This document shows positions 35,379 through 44,140 of a DNA stretch of 64,000 bases, piece by piece (position 1 is the stretch's first letter; every line of letters begins with the position of its first letter). The notes under the pieces were generated by a model that worked only from the letters and a program-made list of their open reading frames with translations, did not search any database and was not told where the DNA came from. Made by a program: the position numbers and the translations under genes. The stretch is from Streptomyces deccanensis. GTDB lineage: Bacteria > Actinomycetota > Actinomycetes > Streptomycetales > Streptomycetaceae. The stretch is from NCBI RefSeq assembly GCF_022385335.1, contig NZ_CP092431.1:8928001-8992000 (forward strand), read 5' to 3'.

Positions 35379-37388
35379 TCAGCTCCGATAACCCCGCAGT
35401 TTCCGGTACAGCGTGGCGCGGGCGATGCCCAGGGAGGCCGCCGTGCGGGCCTTGTTGCCGCCGTTGCGGCGCAGGGCCTCCAGGATGGCGGAGCGTTCGG
35501 CGTGTTCCATGGGGCTGAGCCGCCGGGCGGCCGGGCCCTCGCGGAGGTGGTCCGGCAGCTCGGCGCGGCGGACGGGGCCCGACGCACGCCGCTGTTCCGT
35601 CAACGCCCTTACCACATGGACGAGTTCGGTGACGTTGCCGGGCCACGGATGCCGTTCCAGGGCGCGCAGGGCGTCCAGCGTCCAGGTCAGCGGGGGCTGC
35701 CCGGGAGCCGGCTTCGGAGCCAGGGCCGTCAGCAACTCCCTGATGTCCTCAGGGCGTTCACGCAACGCGGGCAGGCTGACCGTGCGGGCGGCCAGGGTGT
35801 CCAGGAGCCGCTGGAGGCAGGGGCCCGGGGGCGCTCCGGGGGTGTAGGTGGCCAGCAGGGGGGTGCCCGGATGTGTTTCGAGCAGTGAGTTGAGGGTCGC
35901 GGTGTCGGCCTGCGCGAGGCGCTCGGCATGACGGATGAGGAGAGCGTGTCCTTCCTTCAACGCCTCGACGACAGAGCCGAGTTCGCCTTCCGCCGCGTCG
36001 ACGACCAGCAGCTCGGGGGCGAGTTCGTGGGCGAGGGCGGTCTTGCCGGTGCCGCGTTCGCCGACCAGCAGCAGCGGCTCCGGCGACCTGGCCAGCTCCG
36101 TGGCGCGACCGACCGCGTGCCGCCACGGCACCGAGTGCCCGGCCAGCGCCACGACCCCTCGCCCGACCGGCGCGACGGCGTCGGCGCCGAGCGGCTCCAG
36201 TACGGCCACCGCGCCGATCACCGCGCCACGGTGCGACACCGGGTCGACCGTCGCGGAACACCGAACCCCGTCCGGAAGCCGGACCCGATACACGCCGGCG
36301 TCCGCGCCGGCCCAGACGAGACCTTCGCCCTGCGCGGCCTCCGGCACGTCCGGGTCCGCGCCGCGCCCGACCGGGCCTTCGCCTTGCGCGGTCTCGTGCA
36401 TGGCTCGTGCATCCGGGTCCGCGCCGGGCCCGACCGGCCCTTCGCCCTGCGCCGTCACCCGCACGTCCGAGTCCGGGCCCGCACCGAGCAGGTCTTCGCC
36501 CGCCCCGACCAGGTCTTCGCCAGGCGTCGGTTCCCCCGCCGGGACCGTCACCGCCTGCCCCTCCACGTCCCGCAGCAGCGCGATCACGCCCCGCTCCAAC
36601 GCCTCCAGCCCCTCCGGTGACAACAGCCGCCCCGCGGCCTCGCTCACCAGCCGGTTGCGGCCGTCGAGGGCGACCACCGCCCGCCCCCGCTCCCGCGCGG
36701 CCCGCAGGTACGCGTCCAGCAGGACCCGCTCGGCCGGCCGCGACCGCGCGAGGAGTTCCGCCTCCACGGCACCGGCGGCCGCCTCGGCGAGCGAGGCCCA
36801 CGGATGCGGCGCGCACTCCGCGCACAACTCGGAGGTGACCGTCACCGTGCCGACCGTCCGCCCGGTCTCCGGCCCGAGCACGGGCACACTGACGGCGGAC
36901 ACGTCCTGCCACAGGTCGAGGAAGTGCTCCGGGCCGTGCACCTCGGCGCGCCGCCGGGTACGCAGCGCCAGCGCCGCGCTGTTGTGGCCGACCACCTGCT
37001 CGGAGAGGTCCCCGCGGCACGGATCGCCCGGCACGCGCCCGGCCGCCCACAGCACCCGCAACCGCTCGTCGGTCAGCAGGAGCGCCGTACTCCCGGTACC
37101 CACGGCGGGCGCCAGCCGTTCGAGCACCGGCCGCGCGGCCGCCAACAGGTCCGACTCGTCCGGCCGTACGCCACCGCGGTGCTCGCCCTCGGGCCGTACG
37201 GGGTCGGGTCGCCGACCCTCGGGCCGTACCCCGTCGTGTCGTACGCCGAAGAACCGGGCCCGCCTCCAGGCGGCGACGATCTCCTCCGGGACCCCGTCCG
37301 GCAGTTGGCGTCCTTCGAGGAACGACTGACGGGCCCTGCGCAGCGACGCCAGGGCGGGGGCGACGGGAAGATGCTCAGCGGTGGTCAC
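35379..37388 (-). CDS. Fis-type enhancer-binding-like regulator (GAF, AAA+, HTH)
   Basis: A 669-residue regulator. The N-terminal half is GAF-like (residues about 55-240). The AAA+ core has Walker A GERGTGKT near residue 443, but the sigma54-contact GAFTGA loop and a standard Walker B are missing. The C terminus is a Fis HTH (ILEALRRNGGNKARTAASLGIARATLYRKLRG). The linker contains three imperfect repeats of about 60 bases (AQGEGPVGPGADPD). It resembles AcoR-like regulators of actinobacteria, which work without sigma54. It is divergent from the hydroxyquinol operon and a 17-base palindrome lies between them. GTG 37388 is the chosen start. Confidence 0.82.
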   Translation of the reverse strand: MTTAEHLPVAPALASLRRARQSFLEGRQLPDGVPEEIVAAWRRARFFGVRHDGVRPEGRRPDPVRPEGEHRGGVRPDESDLLAAARPVLERLAPAVGTGSTALLLTDERLRVLWAAGRVPGDPCRGDLSEQVVGHNSAALALRTRRRAEVHGPEHFLDLWQDVSAVSVPVLGPETGRTVGTVTVTSELCAECAPHPWASLAEAAAGAVEAELLARSRPAERVLLDAYLRAARERGRAVVALDGRNRLVSEAAGRLLSPEGLEALERGVIALLRDVEGQAVTVPAGEPTPGEDLVGAGEDLLGAGPDSDVRVTAQGEGPVGPGADPDARAMHETAQGEGPVGRGADPDVPEAAQGEGLVWAGADAGVYRVRLPDGVRCSATVDPVSHRGAVIGAVAVLEPLGADAVAPVGRGVVALAGHSVPWRHAVGRATELARSPEPLLLVGERGTGKTALAHELAPELLVVDAAEGELGSVVEALKEGHALLIRHAERLAQADTATLNSLLETHPGTPLLATYTPGAPPGPCLQRLLDTLAARTVSLPALRERPEDIRELLTALAPKPAPGQPPLTWTLDALRALERHPWPGNVTELVHVVRALTEQRRASGPVRRAELPDHLREGPAARRLSPMEHAERSAILEALRRNGGNKARTAASLGIARATLYRKLRGYRS

Positions 37389-37453
37389 GACACCACTCAC
37401 CGTACCCGGCGAGGTTGAACAGGCAACAACCCCCCTGAGCAAACCGCGCGCAC

Positions 37454-37470
37454 TGTCTCATACTGAGACA
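37454..37470. promoter_or_regulatory. Palindromic operator for the Fis-type regulator (candidate)
   Basis: TGTCTCA and TGAGACA form a perfect inverted repeat with a three-base spacer. The TGTC...GACA half-sites suit a Fis-type HTH. It lies 72 bases before the FAD monooxygenase start, between regulator and operon. Confidence 0.6.
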
Positions 37471-37541
37471 CCCACGCTCCCGCGCCGCCCTCCATGATCG
37501 TGAACGGTCGGTGCCCGTCCTCATTCCCTGGAGCGTCTCCC

Positions 37542-39314
37542 GTGCACACCGTCGCGCCCGAGCCCGATGTCGTGACCGATGTACTGATCGTGGGCAGTGG
37601 CCCCGCGGGCGCCTCCGCCGCGCTCGCCCTGAGTACGTACGGCGTCCCCAACATCGTGGTCACCCGCTACGCGAGCCTCGCCGACACGCCCCGGGCGCAC
37701 ATCACCAACCAGCGCACCATGGAGGTACTGCGCGACCTCGGTGTCGAGGACGAGGTCGTCGCGAAGGCCACCCCGCAGCGGCTGATGGGCGACACGACCT
37801 TCTGCACCAGCCTCGCGGGGGAGGAGCTGGGCCGGATCCGCTCCTGGGGCAACGACCCGCTCGTCCAGGCCGCGCACGAACTCGCCAGCCCCACCCGCAT
37901 GTGCGACATGCCGCAGCACCTCATGGAGCCCGTCCTCGTCGACGCGGCCGTGGCGCGCGGCACGAACCTGCGCTTCAGCACCGTCTACAAGTCCTTCGTG
38001 CAGGACGACGAGGGCGTCACCGTCACCGTCGAGGACCGGCTGCGCGGCGACGAGTACACCATCCGCGCCAAGTACCTCATCGGCGCCGACGGCGGCCGCT
38101 CGCAGGTCGCCGAGGACGCCGGGCTGCCGATGGGCGGTCAGATGGGGGTGGCCGGCAGCATCAACATCGTCTTCGACGCCGACCTGTCGAAGTACACCGC
38201 GCACCGCCCGTCCACCCTCTACTGGGTGCTCGCCCCCGGCGCCACGGTCGGCGGTATCGGCGCGGGCCTGGTGCGCTGCGTGCGCCCCTGGAACGAGTGG
38301 CTGATCGTCTGGGGCTACGACGTCACCGCGGGCGCGCCCGACCTGACCACCGAGTACGCCGAGTCGATCGTCCGCAGGCTGGTCGGCGACGACGAGATCC
38401 CGGTGACCGTCAAGTCGTCGTCGGCCTGGACCGTCAACGAGATGTACGCCGAGACCTACTCGAACGGGCGGGTCTTCTGCGCCGGCGACGCCACCCACCG
38501 CCACCCGCCGTCCAACGGCCTCGGCTCCAACACCTCCATCCAGGACGCCTACAACCTGGCCTGGAAGCTCAAACTCGTCCTCGACGGCACCGCGTCCCCC
38601 GCGCTGCTCGACACCTACACCGCCGAACGCGCCCCGATCGGCAGGCAGATCGTCACCCGCGCCAACAAGTCCATCGGCGAGACCGCCCCCGTCTTCGAGG
38701 CCCTCGACGGGCTCTCCCCGCAGACCCCCGAACAGCTGTGGGCCAACATCGCCGCCCGCAAGGACGACACCGAGGCGGCCGAGAAGCAGCGAGCGAGACT
38801 CCGGGAGGCGATCGCGTTCAAGGTGTACGAGTTCAACGCGCACGGCGTCGACCTCAACCAGCGCTACTCCGCGACGAGTTCGGCGGCGGTCGTCCCCGAC
38901 GGCACGCCGGACCCCGGCTTCGACCGCGACCCCGAGCTGTACCACCAGCCGACGTCCCGCCCCGGCGCCAAACTCCCGCACGCCTGGATCACCGCCGGCA
39001 CCCGCACCCTCTCCACCCTCGACACCGTCGGCCGGGGCCGCTTCACCCTGCTCACCGGCATCGGAGGCGCCCACTGGCTCCGGGCCGCCGAGTCCCAGGA
39101 CCTGGAGATCGCCACCGCCGTCATCGGCCCCGGCCAGGAGTACGAGGACCCGTACGGCGACTGGGCACGGCTCCGCGAGACCGCCGACGGGGGAGCGCTC
39201 CTCGTACGGCCGGACGGATACGTCGCCTTCCGCCACGCGACGGCGGCCGCGTCCCCGGAGGAGGCCGAGCGACTGCTGACCGACGCGGTCCGGCGGATCC
39301 TCGGTCACGCCTGA
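37542..39314 (+). CDS. FAD-dependent phenol-type monooxygenase (aromatic hydroxylase)
   Basis: A 590-residue flavoprotein hydroxylase. FAD motifs are GSGPAG near residue 20, the DG motif GADGGRS, and GDATHRHPPSNGLGSNTSIQDAYNLAWKL near residue 313. Length and C-terminal thioredoxin-like region match TfdB/phenol or resorcinol hydroxylases. With hydroxyquinol-type dioxygenase and maleylacetate reductase downstream, the likely step is hydroxylation of a dihydroxybenzene to hydroxyquinol. GTG 37542 has GGAG eight bases upstream; an in-frame ATG at 37494 lies before it. Confidence 0.87.
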   Translation: MHTVAPEPDVVTDVLIVGSGPAGASAALALSTYGVPNIVVTRYASLADTPRAHITNQRTMEVLRDLGVEDEVVAKATPQRLMGDTTFCTSLAGEELGRIRSWGNDPLVQAAHELASPTRMCDMPQHLMEPVLVDAAVARGTNLRFSTVYKSFVQDDEGVTVTVEDRLRGDEYTIRAKYLIGADGGRSQVAEDAGLPMGGQMGVAGSINIVFDADLSKYTAHRPSTLYWVLAPGATVGGIGAGLVRCVRPWNEWLIVWGYDVTAGAPDLTTEYAESIVRRLVGDDEIPVTVKSSSAWTVNEMYAETYSNGRVFCAGDATHRHPPSNGLGSNTSIQDAYNLAWKLKLVLDGTASPALLDTYTAERAPIGRQIVTRANKSIGETAPVFEALDGLSPQTPEQLWANIAARKDDTEAAEKQRARLREAIAFKVYEFNAHGVDLNQRYSATSSAAVVPDGTPDPGFDRDPELYHQPTSRPGAKLPHAWITAGTRTLSTLDTVGRGRFTLLTGIGGAHWLRAAESQDLEIATAVIGPGQEYEDPYGDWARLRETADGGALLVRPDGYVAFRHATAAASPEEAERLLTDAVRRILGHA

Positions 39315-39340
39315 CCGAAGGGGACCGAGACATGACCAGC

Positions 39341-39483
39341 ACCGACGCGAGCGCGGGCGCGAGAACCGGCGCGAGCACGGACGTAAGCACCGGCGCGAGC
39401 CGTGACACGGGTACCGGCGCGAGCCAGGCACGCGTACCGGCGCGAACGAGGACGTGAGCAGTGGTATGACCACGGACATGAGC
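39341..39483 (+). repeat. 24-base tandem repeat, six units, one of 23 bases
   Basis: Units start at 39341, 39365, 39389, 39413, 39436 and 39460, built on ACCGGCGCGAGC. The unit at 39413-39435 is one base short. A frame opening at ATG 39332 reads TGASTDVS-type octapeptides and closes at 39457, whereas restoring the base would run straight into the dioxygenase frame. So the tract looks like an N-terminal extension split by a single-base loss. Confidence 0.85.
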
Positions 39484-40401
39484 ACCGAATTCACCACCCG
39501 CATCACCGAGGCGGTCGTCGCCAGCCTCGACGGCACGGCCGATCCACGCCTGCGCGAGCTGCTGGCCGCCCTCACCCGCCACCTCCACGCCTTCGTCCGC
39601 GAGACCGAGCCGACGACGGCTGAGTGGGAGCGGGCGATCGCCTTCCTCACGGCCACCGGGCAGGCCTGCACGGACACCCGGCAGGAGTTCGTCCTCCTGT
39701 CGGACGTCCTCGGCGTCTCGATGCTCGTCGAGACGATCAACAGCGACGACCGCACGGGCGCGACCGAGTCGGACGACCGCGCGGGCGCGACCGAGTCGAC
39801 GGTCCTCGGCCCGTTCCACATGACCGAGTCCCCGGTCCGGGAACTCGGCGCCGACATCGACCTGGTCGGCGGCGGCGAACCGTGCGTGATCAGCGGACGC
39901 GTGCTGTCCGCGGACGGCACCCCGCTGCCCGGCGCGCTCCTCGACGTCTGGCAGGCGAGCGCCGAGGGCTACTACGACGTCCAGCAGCCCGACGTCCAGC
40001 CGGCGGGCAACGGCCGCGGACTCTTCACGGCGGACGACGAGGGCCACTTCTGGTTCCGCACCTGTGTGCCGAGCCCGTACCCCATCCCCACGGACGGCCC
40101 GGTCGGCGACCTCCTGCGGGCCACGGCCCGGCACCCCTACCGCCCGGCCCACATCCACTTCATCGTCTCGGCCGAGGGACACACCCCGGTCACCACGCAC
40201 ATCTTCGTCGCCGGCAGCGAGCACCTCGACTCGGACGCGGTCTTCGCGGTGAAGGAGAGCCTCGTCCAGGACTTCACGGAGACCGACGACCCGTCGCTGG
40301 CACGGCGCTTCGGCATCCCGAACCCGTTCCGCCACGCCCGCTTCGACCTCGTGCTCAACACCTCGGACGCGCCGGGCGCGCGCGCCCCGGAGGGGGCGTG
40401 A
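39454..40401 (+). CDS. Intradiol ring-cleavage dioxygenase (hydroxyquinol 1,2-dioxygenase type)
   Basis: A 315-residue enzyme from GTG 39454 (ATG 39466 or 39478 are alternatives). The N-terminal helical dimerisation domain is followed by the catalytic sandwich. Non-heme iron ligands fit Tyr in AEGYYDVQQ, and Tyr, His, His in HPYRPAHIHF. The family site GATESTVLGPFH is preceded by a 27-base duplication (DDRTGATES DDRAGATES). The upstream repeat tract suggests the protein once began at ATG 39332. It would cleave hydroxyquinol to maleylacetate, the substrate of the next gene's reductase, whose GTG overlaps its stop. Confidence 0.85.
   Translation: MSSGMTTDMSTEFTTRITEAVVASLDGTADPRLRELLAALTRHLHAFVRETEPTTAEWERAIAFLTATGQACTDTRQEFVLLSDVLGVSMLVETINSDDRTGATESDDRAGATESTVLGPFHMTESPVRELGADIDLVGGGEPCVISGRVLSADGTPLPGALLDVWQASAEGYYDVQQPDVQPAGNGRGLFTADDEGHFWFRTCVPSPYPIPTDGPVGDLLRATARHPYRPAHIHFIVSAEGHTPVTTHIFVAGSEHLDSDAVFAVKESLVQDFTETDDPSLARRFGIPNPFRHARFDLVLNTSDAPGARAPEGA
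39742..39795 (+). repeat. 27-base tandem duplication in the dioxygenase
   Basis: Two nearly identical 27-base units encode SDDRTGATE and SDDRAGATE, immediately before STVLGPFH near the active site. Relatives normally carry a single GATE before STVLGPF (recalled family pattern). Confidence 0.8.
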
Positions 40402-41474
40402 GCGCGATGGAGTTCGTGTACGAGGCTCAGCCCGCGCGGGTCGTGATGCGCCCCGGCGCGGCGGTGACGGCAGTGCCGGGGGAGGCCGAACGGCTCGGAC
40501 TGCGCAGCCTGTTGGTGGTCTGCGGACCGAGGGGCGCCGAGACCGCGCGGGCTGTCGCGGAGGCGCTCGGCACCGCGTGCGCCGGAGTGTTCGCAGGGGC
40601 CCGCCAGCACGTCCCGGTGGAGGTGGCCGACGAGGCGGTACGCCTCGCACGGGCCACGGACGCGGACGGTTGCGTCGCGGTCGGCGGTGGCTCCGCGATC
40701 GGACTGGGCAAGGCGATCGCGCTGCGCACCGAACTGCCGCTGATCGCCGTGCCGTCCACCTACTCCGGCTCCGAGATGACCCCGGTCTGGGGCCTGACCG
40801 AGCACGGCGCCAAGCGCACCGGCCGCGCCCCGACGGTCCTGCCGCGCAGCGTCGTCTACGACCCCGAACTCACCCTCTCCCTCCCGGTGCCCCTCTCCGT
40901 GACCAGCGGTGTCAACGCCGTCGCCCACGCCGCCGAGGCCCTCTACGCGCCGGACGCCTCGCCGCTGGTGTCGCTGACGGCGGAGGAGGGCGCCCGCGCC
41001 ATGGTCGGCGCGCTCCCCGGCGTGGCGGCCGACCCCGGGGACCTGGAGCCGCGCGGCCGCGCGCTCTACGGCGCATGGCTCTGCGGCACCGCGCTCGGCG
41101 CGACCACGATGGGCCTGCACCACAAGCTGTGCCACGTCCTCGGGGGCACGTTCGGGCTGCCGCACGCCGAGACCCACACGGTGGTCCTCCCGTACGTCCT
41201 CGCGTACAACGCCCCGGCGGCGCCCGAGGCGATGACGGCGCTCGGCCGGGCGCTCACCACCGACAACGCGGCACAGGCCCTCCGGGACCTCTCCGGCAGC
41301 CTCGGAGCCCCCCGCTCCCTGGCGGAACTCGGCCTGGCCGAAGCGGACTTGGCGACGGCCGCTGCCCAGGTGACGGCACAGGCGTACGCCAACCCGCGCC
41401 CGATCACGACGGCGGACGCCCTGGAGATCCTGAGAGCGGCGCACGCCGGCGACCGGCCTCCGGTGTGGACCTGA
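40398..41474 (+). CDS. Maleylacetate reductase (iron-type alcohol dehydrogenase family)
   Basis: A 358-residue enzyme. GGGSAIGLGKAIAL binds NAD(P), PSTYSGSEMTPVWGLTE is diagnostic for maleylacetate reductases, and the metal-site histidine region is HHKLCHVLGGTFGLPHAETH. It reduces maleylacetate to 3-oxoadipate, feeding the beta-ketoadipate route. GTG start overlaps the dioxygenase stop (GTGA). A second possible ATG is nine bases in. Confidence 0.9.
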   Translation: MSAMEFVYEAQPARVVMRPGAAVTAVPGEAERLGLRSLLVVCGPRGAETARAVAEALGTACAGVFAGARQHVPVEVADEAVRLARATDADGCVAVGGGSAIGLGKAIALRTELPLIAVPSTYSGSEMTPVWGLTEHGAKRTGRAPTVLPRSVVYDPELTLSLPVPLSVTSGVNAVAHAAEALYAPDASPLVSLTAEEGARAMVGALPGVAADPGDLEPRGRALYGAWLCGTALGATTMGLHHKLCHVLGGTFGLPHAETHTVVLPYVLAYNAPAAPEAMTALGRALTTDNAAQALRDLSGSLGAPRSLAELGLAEADLATAAAQVTAQAYANPRPITTADALEILRAAHAGDRPPVWT

Positions 41475-41495
41475 ACCGACGACGAGAGCCGGCGC

Positions 41496-41547
41496 GACGA
41501 GAACCGACGACGAAAACCGACGACGAGAACCGACGACGAGAACCGAA
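41496..41547 (+). repeat. 13-base tandem repeat, four copies
   Basis: Four units of GACGAGAACCGAC (one base varies in the second and fourth) fill the gap between the maleylacetate reductase and YceI genes and end at the YceI ribosome site. Confidence 0.8.
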
Positions 41548-41558
41548 AGGTGAACACC

Positions 41559-42470
41559 ATGCCCCTCGGACTGCTCCGGCGGCGACGCAGGAATGCCCCC
41601 GGAGGCGCCGCGGGCGCCACGTTCCCGGTGCCGGACGGCGCGGGTGTCGTCCTCCGTGAGGTGCTGGACCCCGTGAACCAGCCCATGGGGGCGGCCGATG
41701 TGACGGTGACGGAGCTGAGCAGCCACCGCGTCGCGGCACGCGGCGCCACCGACCCGTACGGCTTCTTCACGGCCGCCCTGCCGCCGGGCACGTACAGCAT
41801 GCTGATCATGGCCGAAGGGCTGGAGCCGCACCGCGAGACGGTCGAGGTCACCGCGGACACCGGTGTCTCCCGGGAACGGGTGTGGCTCCAGTCGGCCCGC
41901 GCGCTCGAACTCCCGCCCCCCGGAACCTGGCTCTTCGACCCGCCGCACACCGCGATCCGCTTCATCGCCAGGCACGTCGGCATGGCCCATGTGCACGGCC
42001 GTTTCGAACGCTTCGAGGGCGGCCTCGCGATCGCCCAGGACATGACGCGGTCGCGCGTCCATATACGCATCGACGCGTCCAGCATCAACACCGGCAACAA
42101 CACCCGCGACACACACCTGCGGTCCGCCGACTTCCTCGACGTCGAACGCTTCCCGTACATCGACTTCACCAGCACGCGCTTCGCCTACCGAGGCGGCAGC
42201 AAGTGGACCCTCCAGGGCAGCCTCACCATGCACGGCGTCAGCCGCTCCGTCTCCCTCGACACCACCTACCTCGGCACCGTCAACGGCGGCTACGGCGAGG
42301 AACTCCGCTGCGCCGCCCTCGCCAAGTCCGAACTCCACCGCGAGGACTACACCCTGAACTGGCGCTCCATGCTCGCCCGAGGCATCGCGGTCGTCGGCCC
42401 CACGATCCAACTCGAACTGGACGTCCAGGCGATGTACCGCACCCACGACACACCCACGCCGCCGGAGTAA
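41559..42470 (+). CDS. YceI family protein with carboxypeptidase-regulatory-like domain
   Basis: A 303-residue protein. Residues about 25-115 form a small beta-sandwich (LDPVNQPMGAADVTVTELSS, YGFFTAALPPGTYSMLIMAEG), and about 125-298 a YceI lipocalin-like barrel (TWLFDPPHTAIRFIARHVGMAHVHGRFERFEGGL). YceI barrels bind isoprenoids or other hydrophobic chains. No signal peptide is seen. Start: ATG 41559 with AAAGGTG; a GTG nine bases earlier is possible. It is probably not part of the catabolic pathway proper. Confidence 0.87.
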   Translation: MPLGLLRRRRRNAPGGAAGATFPVPDGAGVVLREVLDPVNQPMGAADVTVTELSSHRVAARGATDPYGFFTAALPPGTYSMLIMAEGLEPHRETVEVTADTGVSRERVWLQSARALELPPPGTWLFDPPHTAIRFIARHVGMAHVHGRFERFEGGLAIAQDMTRSRVHIRIDASSINTGNNTRDTHLRSADFLDVERFPYIDFTSTRFAYRGGSKWTLQGSLTMHGVSRSVSLDTTYLGTVNGGYGEELRCAALAKSELHREDYTLNWRSMLARGIAVVGPTIQLELDVQAMYRTHDTPTPPE

Positions 42471-42707
42471 CACACACCCAACCCGCCGGAGCAGCCGGTT
42501 CAGGGCGTGAAATCGGCGCGAAATCCACTCAATCCCCGTACGAATCCGGCCGACCATTCATTGTCCTCCGCAGCCGATGTGTGCAGGGGCCAACTGGCTC
42601 CAACTGCCTTGTGGACGTGCGAAGAGCACTGACAGAGCATGGACAGGGAATACATCCGAGCGGGGCGGCTTCTCCGCGCCCATGGGCTCTCAGGGAGGCA
42701 GCAAGGC

Positions 42708-42890
42708 ATGGACGCGCCTCGGAACAGCCACAACAGCACAGAGCTGGTCGACATCCGCGAAGTGTCGCCGGCTCTGCTGGAGGCGGAGGCCGGCAAGGAC
42801 ACGGCGTTCGGCCAGGCAGTACGGCGTCACCTCCAGGAGCGGGACGGCTCGTCGAGGACGACCGACGTCGTCTTCGAAAGTGCGCTGTGA
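42708..42890 (+). CDS. fxsA: FxSxx-COOH cyclophane RiPP precursor 1
   Basis: A 60-residue peptide. An acidic leader with a conserved LVDIREVSPALLEAEA-type helix ends in TDVVFESAL, so the last five residues are F-E-S-A-L, the FxSxx-COOH signature. In characterised Fxs systems the radical SAM enzyme links the Phe ring to the Ser beta-carbon (a three-residue cyclophane). Its stop overlaps the start of fxsB1 (TGATG). The ATG at 42708 follows GGAGG; an upstream in-frame ATG at 42639 would add 23 residues. Confidence 0.85.
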   Translation: MDAPRNSHNSTELVDIREVSPALLEAEAGKDTAFGQAVRRHLQERDGSSRTTDVVFESAL

Positions 42891-44140
42891 TGACGGCGGA
42901 TCCGGAACCGGGAGGCTTACCTATAGCTCCCTTCCGGCAGTTCCTGCTGAAAATACACAGTTTATGCAACTTGTCGTGCGACTACTGCTACATGTACTTC
43001 GCCGCAGACCAGAGCTGGCGCAGAAGGCCGCCGGTGATGACCCTCGACACCATGCGGCAGGCAGTGGACCGGATCGCCGAGCACGCCCGTGAGCACGAGC
43101 TCTCCACCGTGCGTCTCATCCTCCACGGGGGAGAGCCCCTCCTGGTGGGCAAGCGGCACCTGGCCCACCTGCTCGACATCGTCGCCGAGCGCCTCGCACC
43201 GGTCGTGGAGGTGCGCTGGTCGATGCAGTCGAACGGCGTTCTCCTCGATCACGCCTTCCTCGCGCTGCTGCGTCGCCACCGGGTCGGCGTGGCGGTCAGC
43301 CTGGACGGCACGCGCGCGGGCCACGACAGGCACCGGCGGTTCGCGAACGGGCGTGCCAGCCACGAGCGCGTGGCCGCGGCGCTGCGCCGGCTCGGCGAAC
43401 CGCGCCACCGGGACCTGTTCGTGGGCCTGTTGTGCACCGTCGATCTCGACAGCGACCCCGTCGAAACGTATGAGGCGCTTCTCGAATTCGCCCCGCCCCG
43501 GGTGGACTTCACCCTTCGGCACGGGGACTGGCAGCATCCGCCGCCCGGTCTGGAGCACCGGACGGCCCCTCCGACGCGGCCTCCCGACGTCGTCCCGGAC
43601 GGGGAGCCGACCCCGTACGCGCGATGGCTCGTCGCCGCGTTCGACCGCTGGTTCGACGCCCCACGAAAGGAGACACGGGTGCGGATGTTCGAGGAGGTCA
43701 TCTCCGGTGTGCTCGGGGGCGCCGTGCACACCGAGGTGTTCGGACTGGAGCCGGTGGACCTCGTGGTGGTGGAGGCCGACGGGGCGCTGGAGCACTCCGA
43801 CTCGCTCAAGATCGTCGGGGAGGGGGTTCCCGAGACGGGACTCGACATCTTCCGCCACTCCTTCTCGCAGGTGCTGGCGACGGAGACCATCAGGCGCAGG
43901 CAGGCAGGGCTGCGCGGCCTGGGCCCGGTCTGCAGGGACTGCGCCCTGGCCGACGTCTGTGGTGGCGGTCTCTACACCCACCGCCACCACCCCGTCACCG
44001 GTTTCGAGACCCCGTCCGTCTACTGCCACGACCTGGCGGCCTTCATCGGTCACGTCCGCTCCCGGGTCGGCACCGCCGTGGCACAACTCGCCGGGGGCGC
44101 ACCACGCATCGGACCGGAACACCCGTCAGCTCCCTTCTGA
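42890..44140 (+). CDS. fxsB: Radical SAM/SPASM maturase 1 of the Fxs system
   Basis: A 416-residue enzyme. The cluster motif is C26-x3-C30-x2-C33 (CNLSCDYCYMY), with the GGEP motif in LHGGEPLLVG. The C-terminal SPASM-like region has CRDCALADVCGGG and YCHDL. It should form the Phe-Ser cyclophane in fxsA1. It lacks the hydroxylase-like extension of the longer FxsBH forms. Two TTA codons (residues 10 and 25) occur in the first 80 bases, which are also A/T-rich, pointing to bldA control or recent acquisition. It is 416 residues long, exactly like fxsB2. Confidence 0.88.
   Translation: MTADPEPGGLPIAPFRQFLLKIHSLCNLSCDYCYMYFAADQSWRRRPPVMTLDTMRQAVDRIAEHAREHELSTVRLILHGGEPLLVGKRHLAHLLDIVAERLAPVVEVRWSMQSNGVLLDHAFLALLRRHRVGVAVSLDGTRAGHDRHRRFANGRASHERVAAALRRLGEPRHRDLFVGLLCTVDLDSDPVETYEALLEFAPPRVDFTLRHGDWQHPPPGLEHRTAPPTRPPDVVPDGEPTPYARWLVAAFDRWFDAPRKETRVRMFEEVISGVLGGAVHTEVFGLEPVDLVVVEADGALEHSDSLKIVGEGVPETGLDIFRHSFSQVLATETIRRRQAGLRGLGPVCRDCALADVCGGGLYTHRHHPVTGFETPSVYCHDLAAFIGHVRSRVGTAVAQLAGGAPRIGPEHPSAPF

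Noticed and set aside
35379..37388. Assignment as a classical sigma54 activator
   Set aside because: The GAFTGA loop is missing and Streptomyces have no sigma54.
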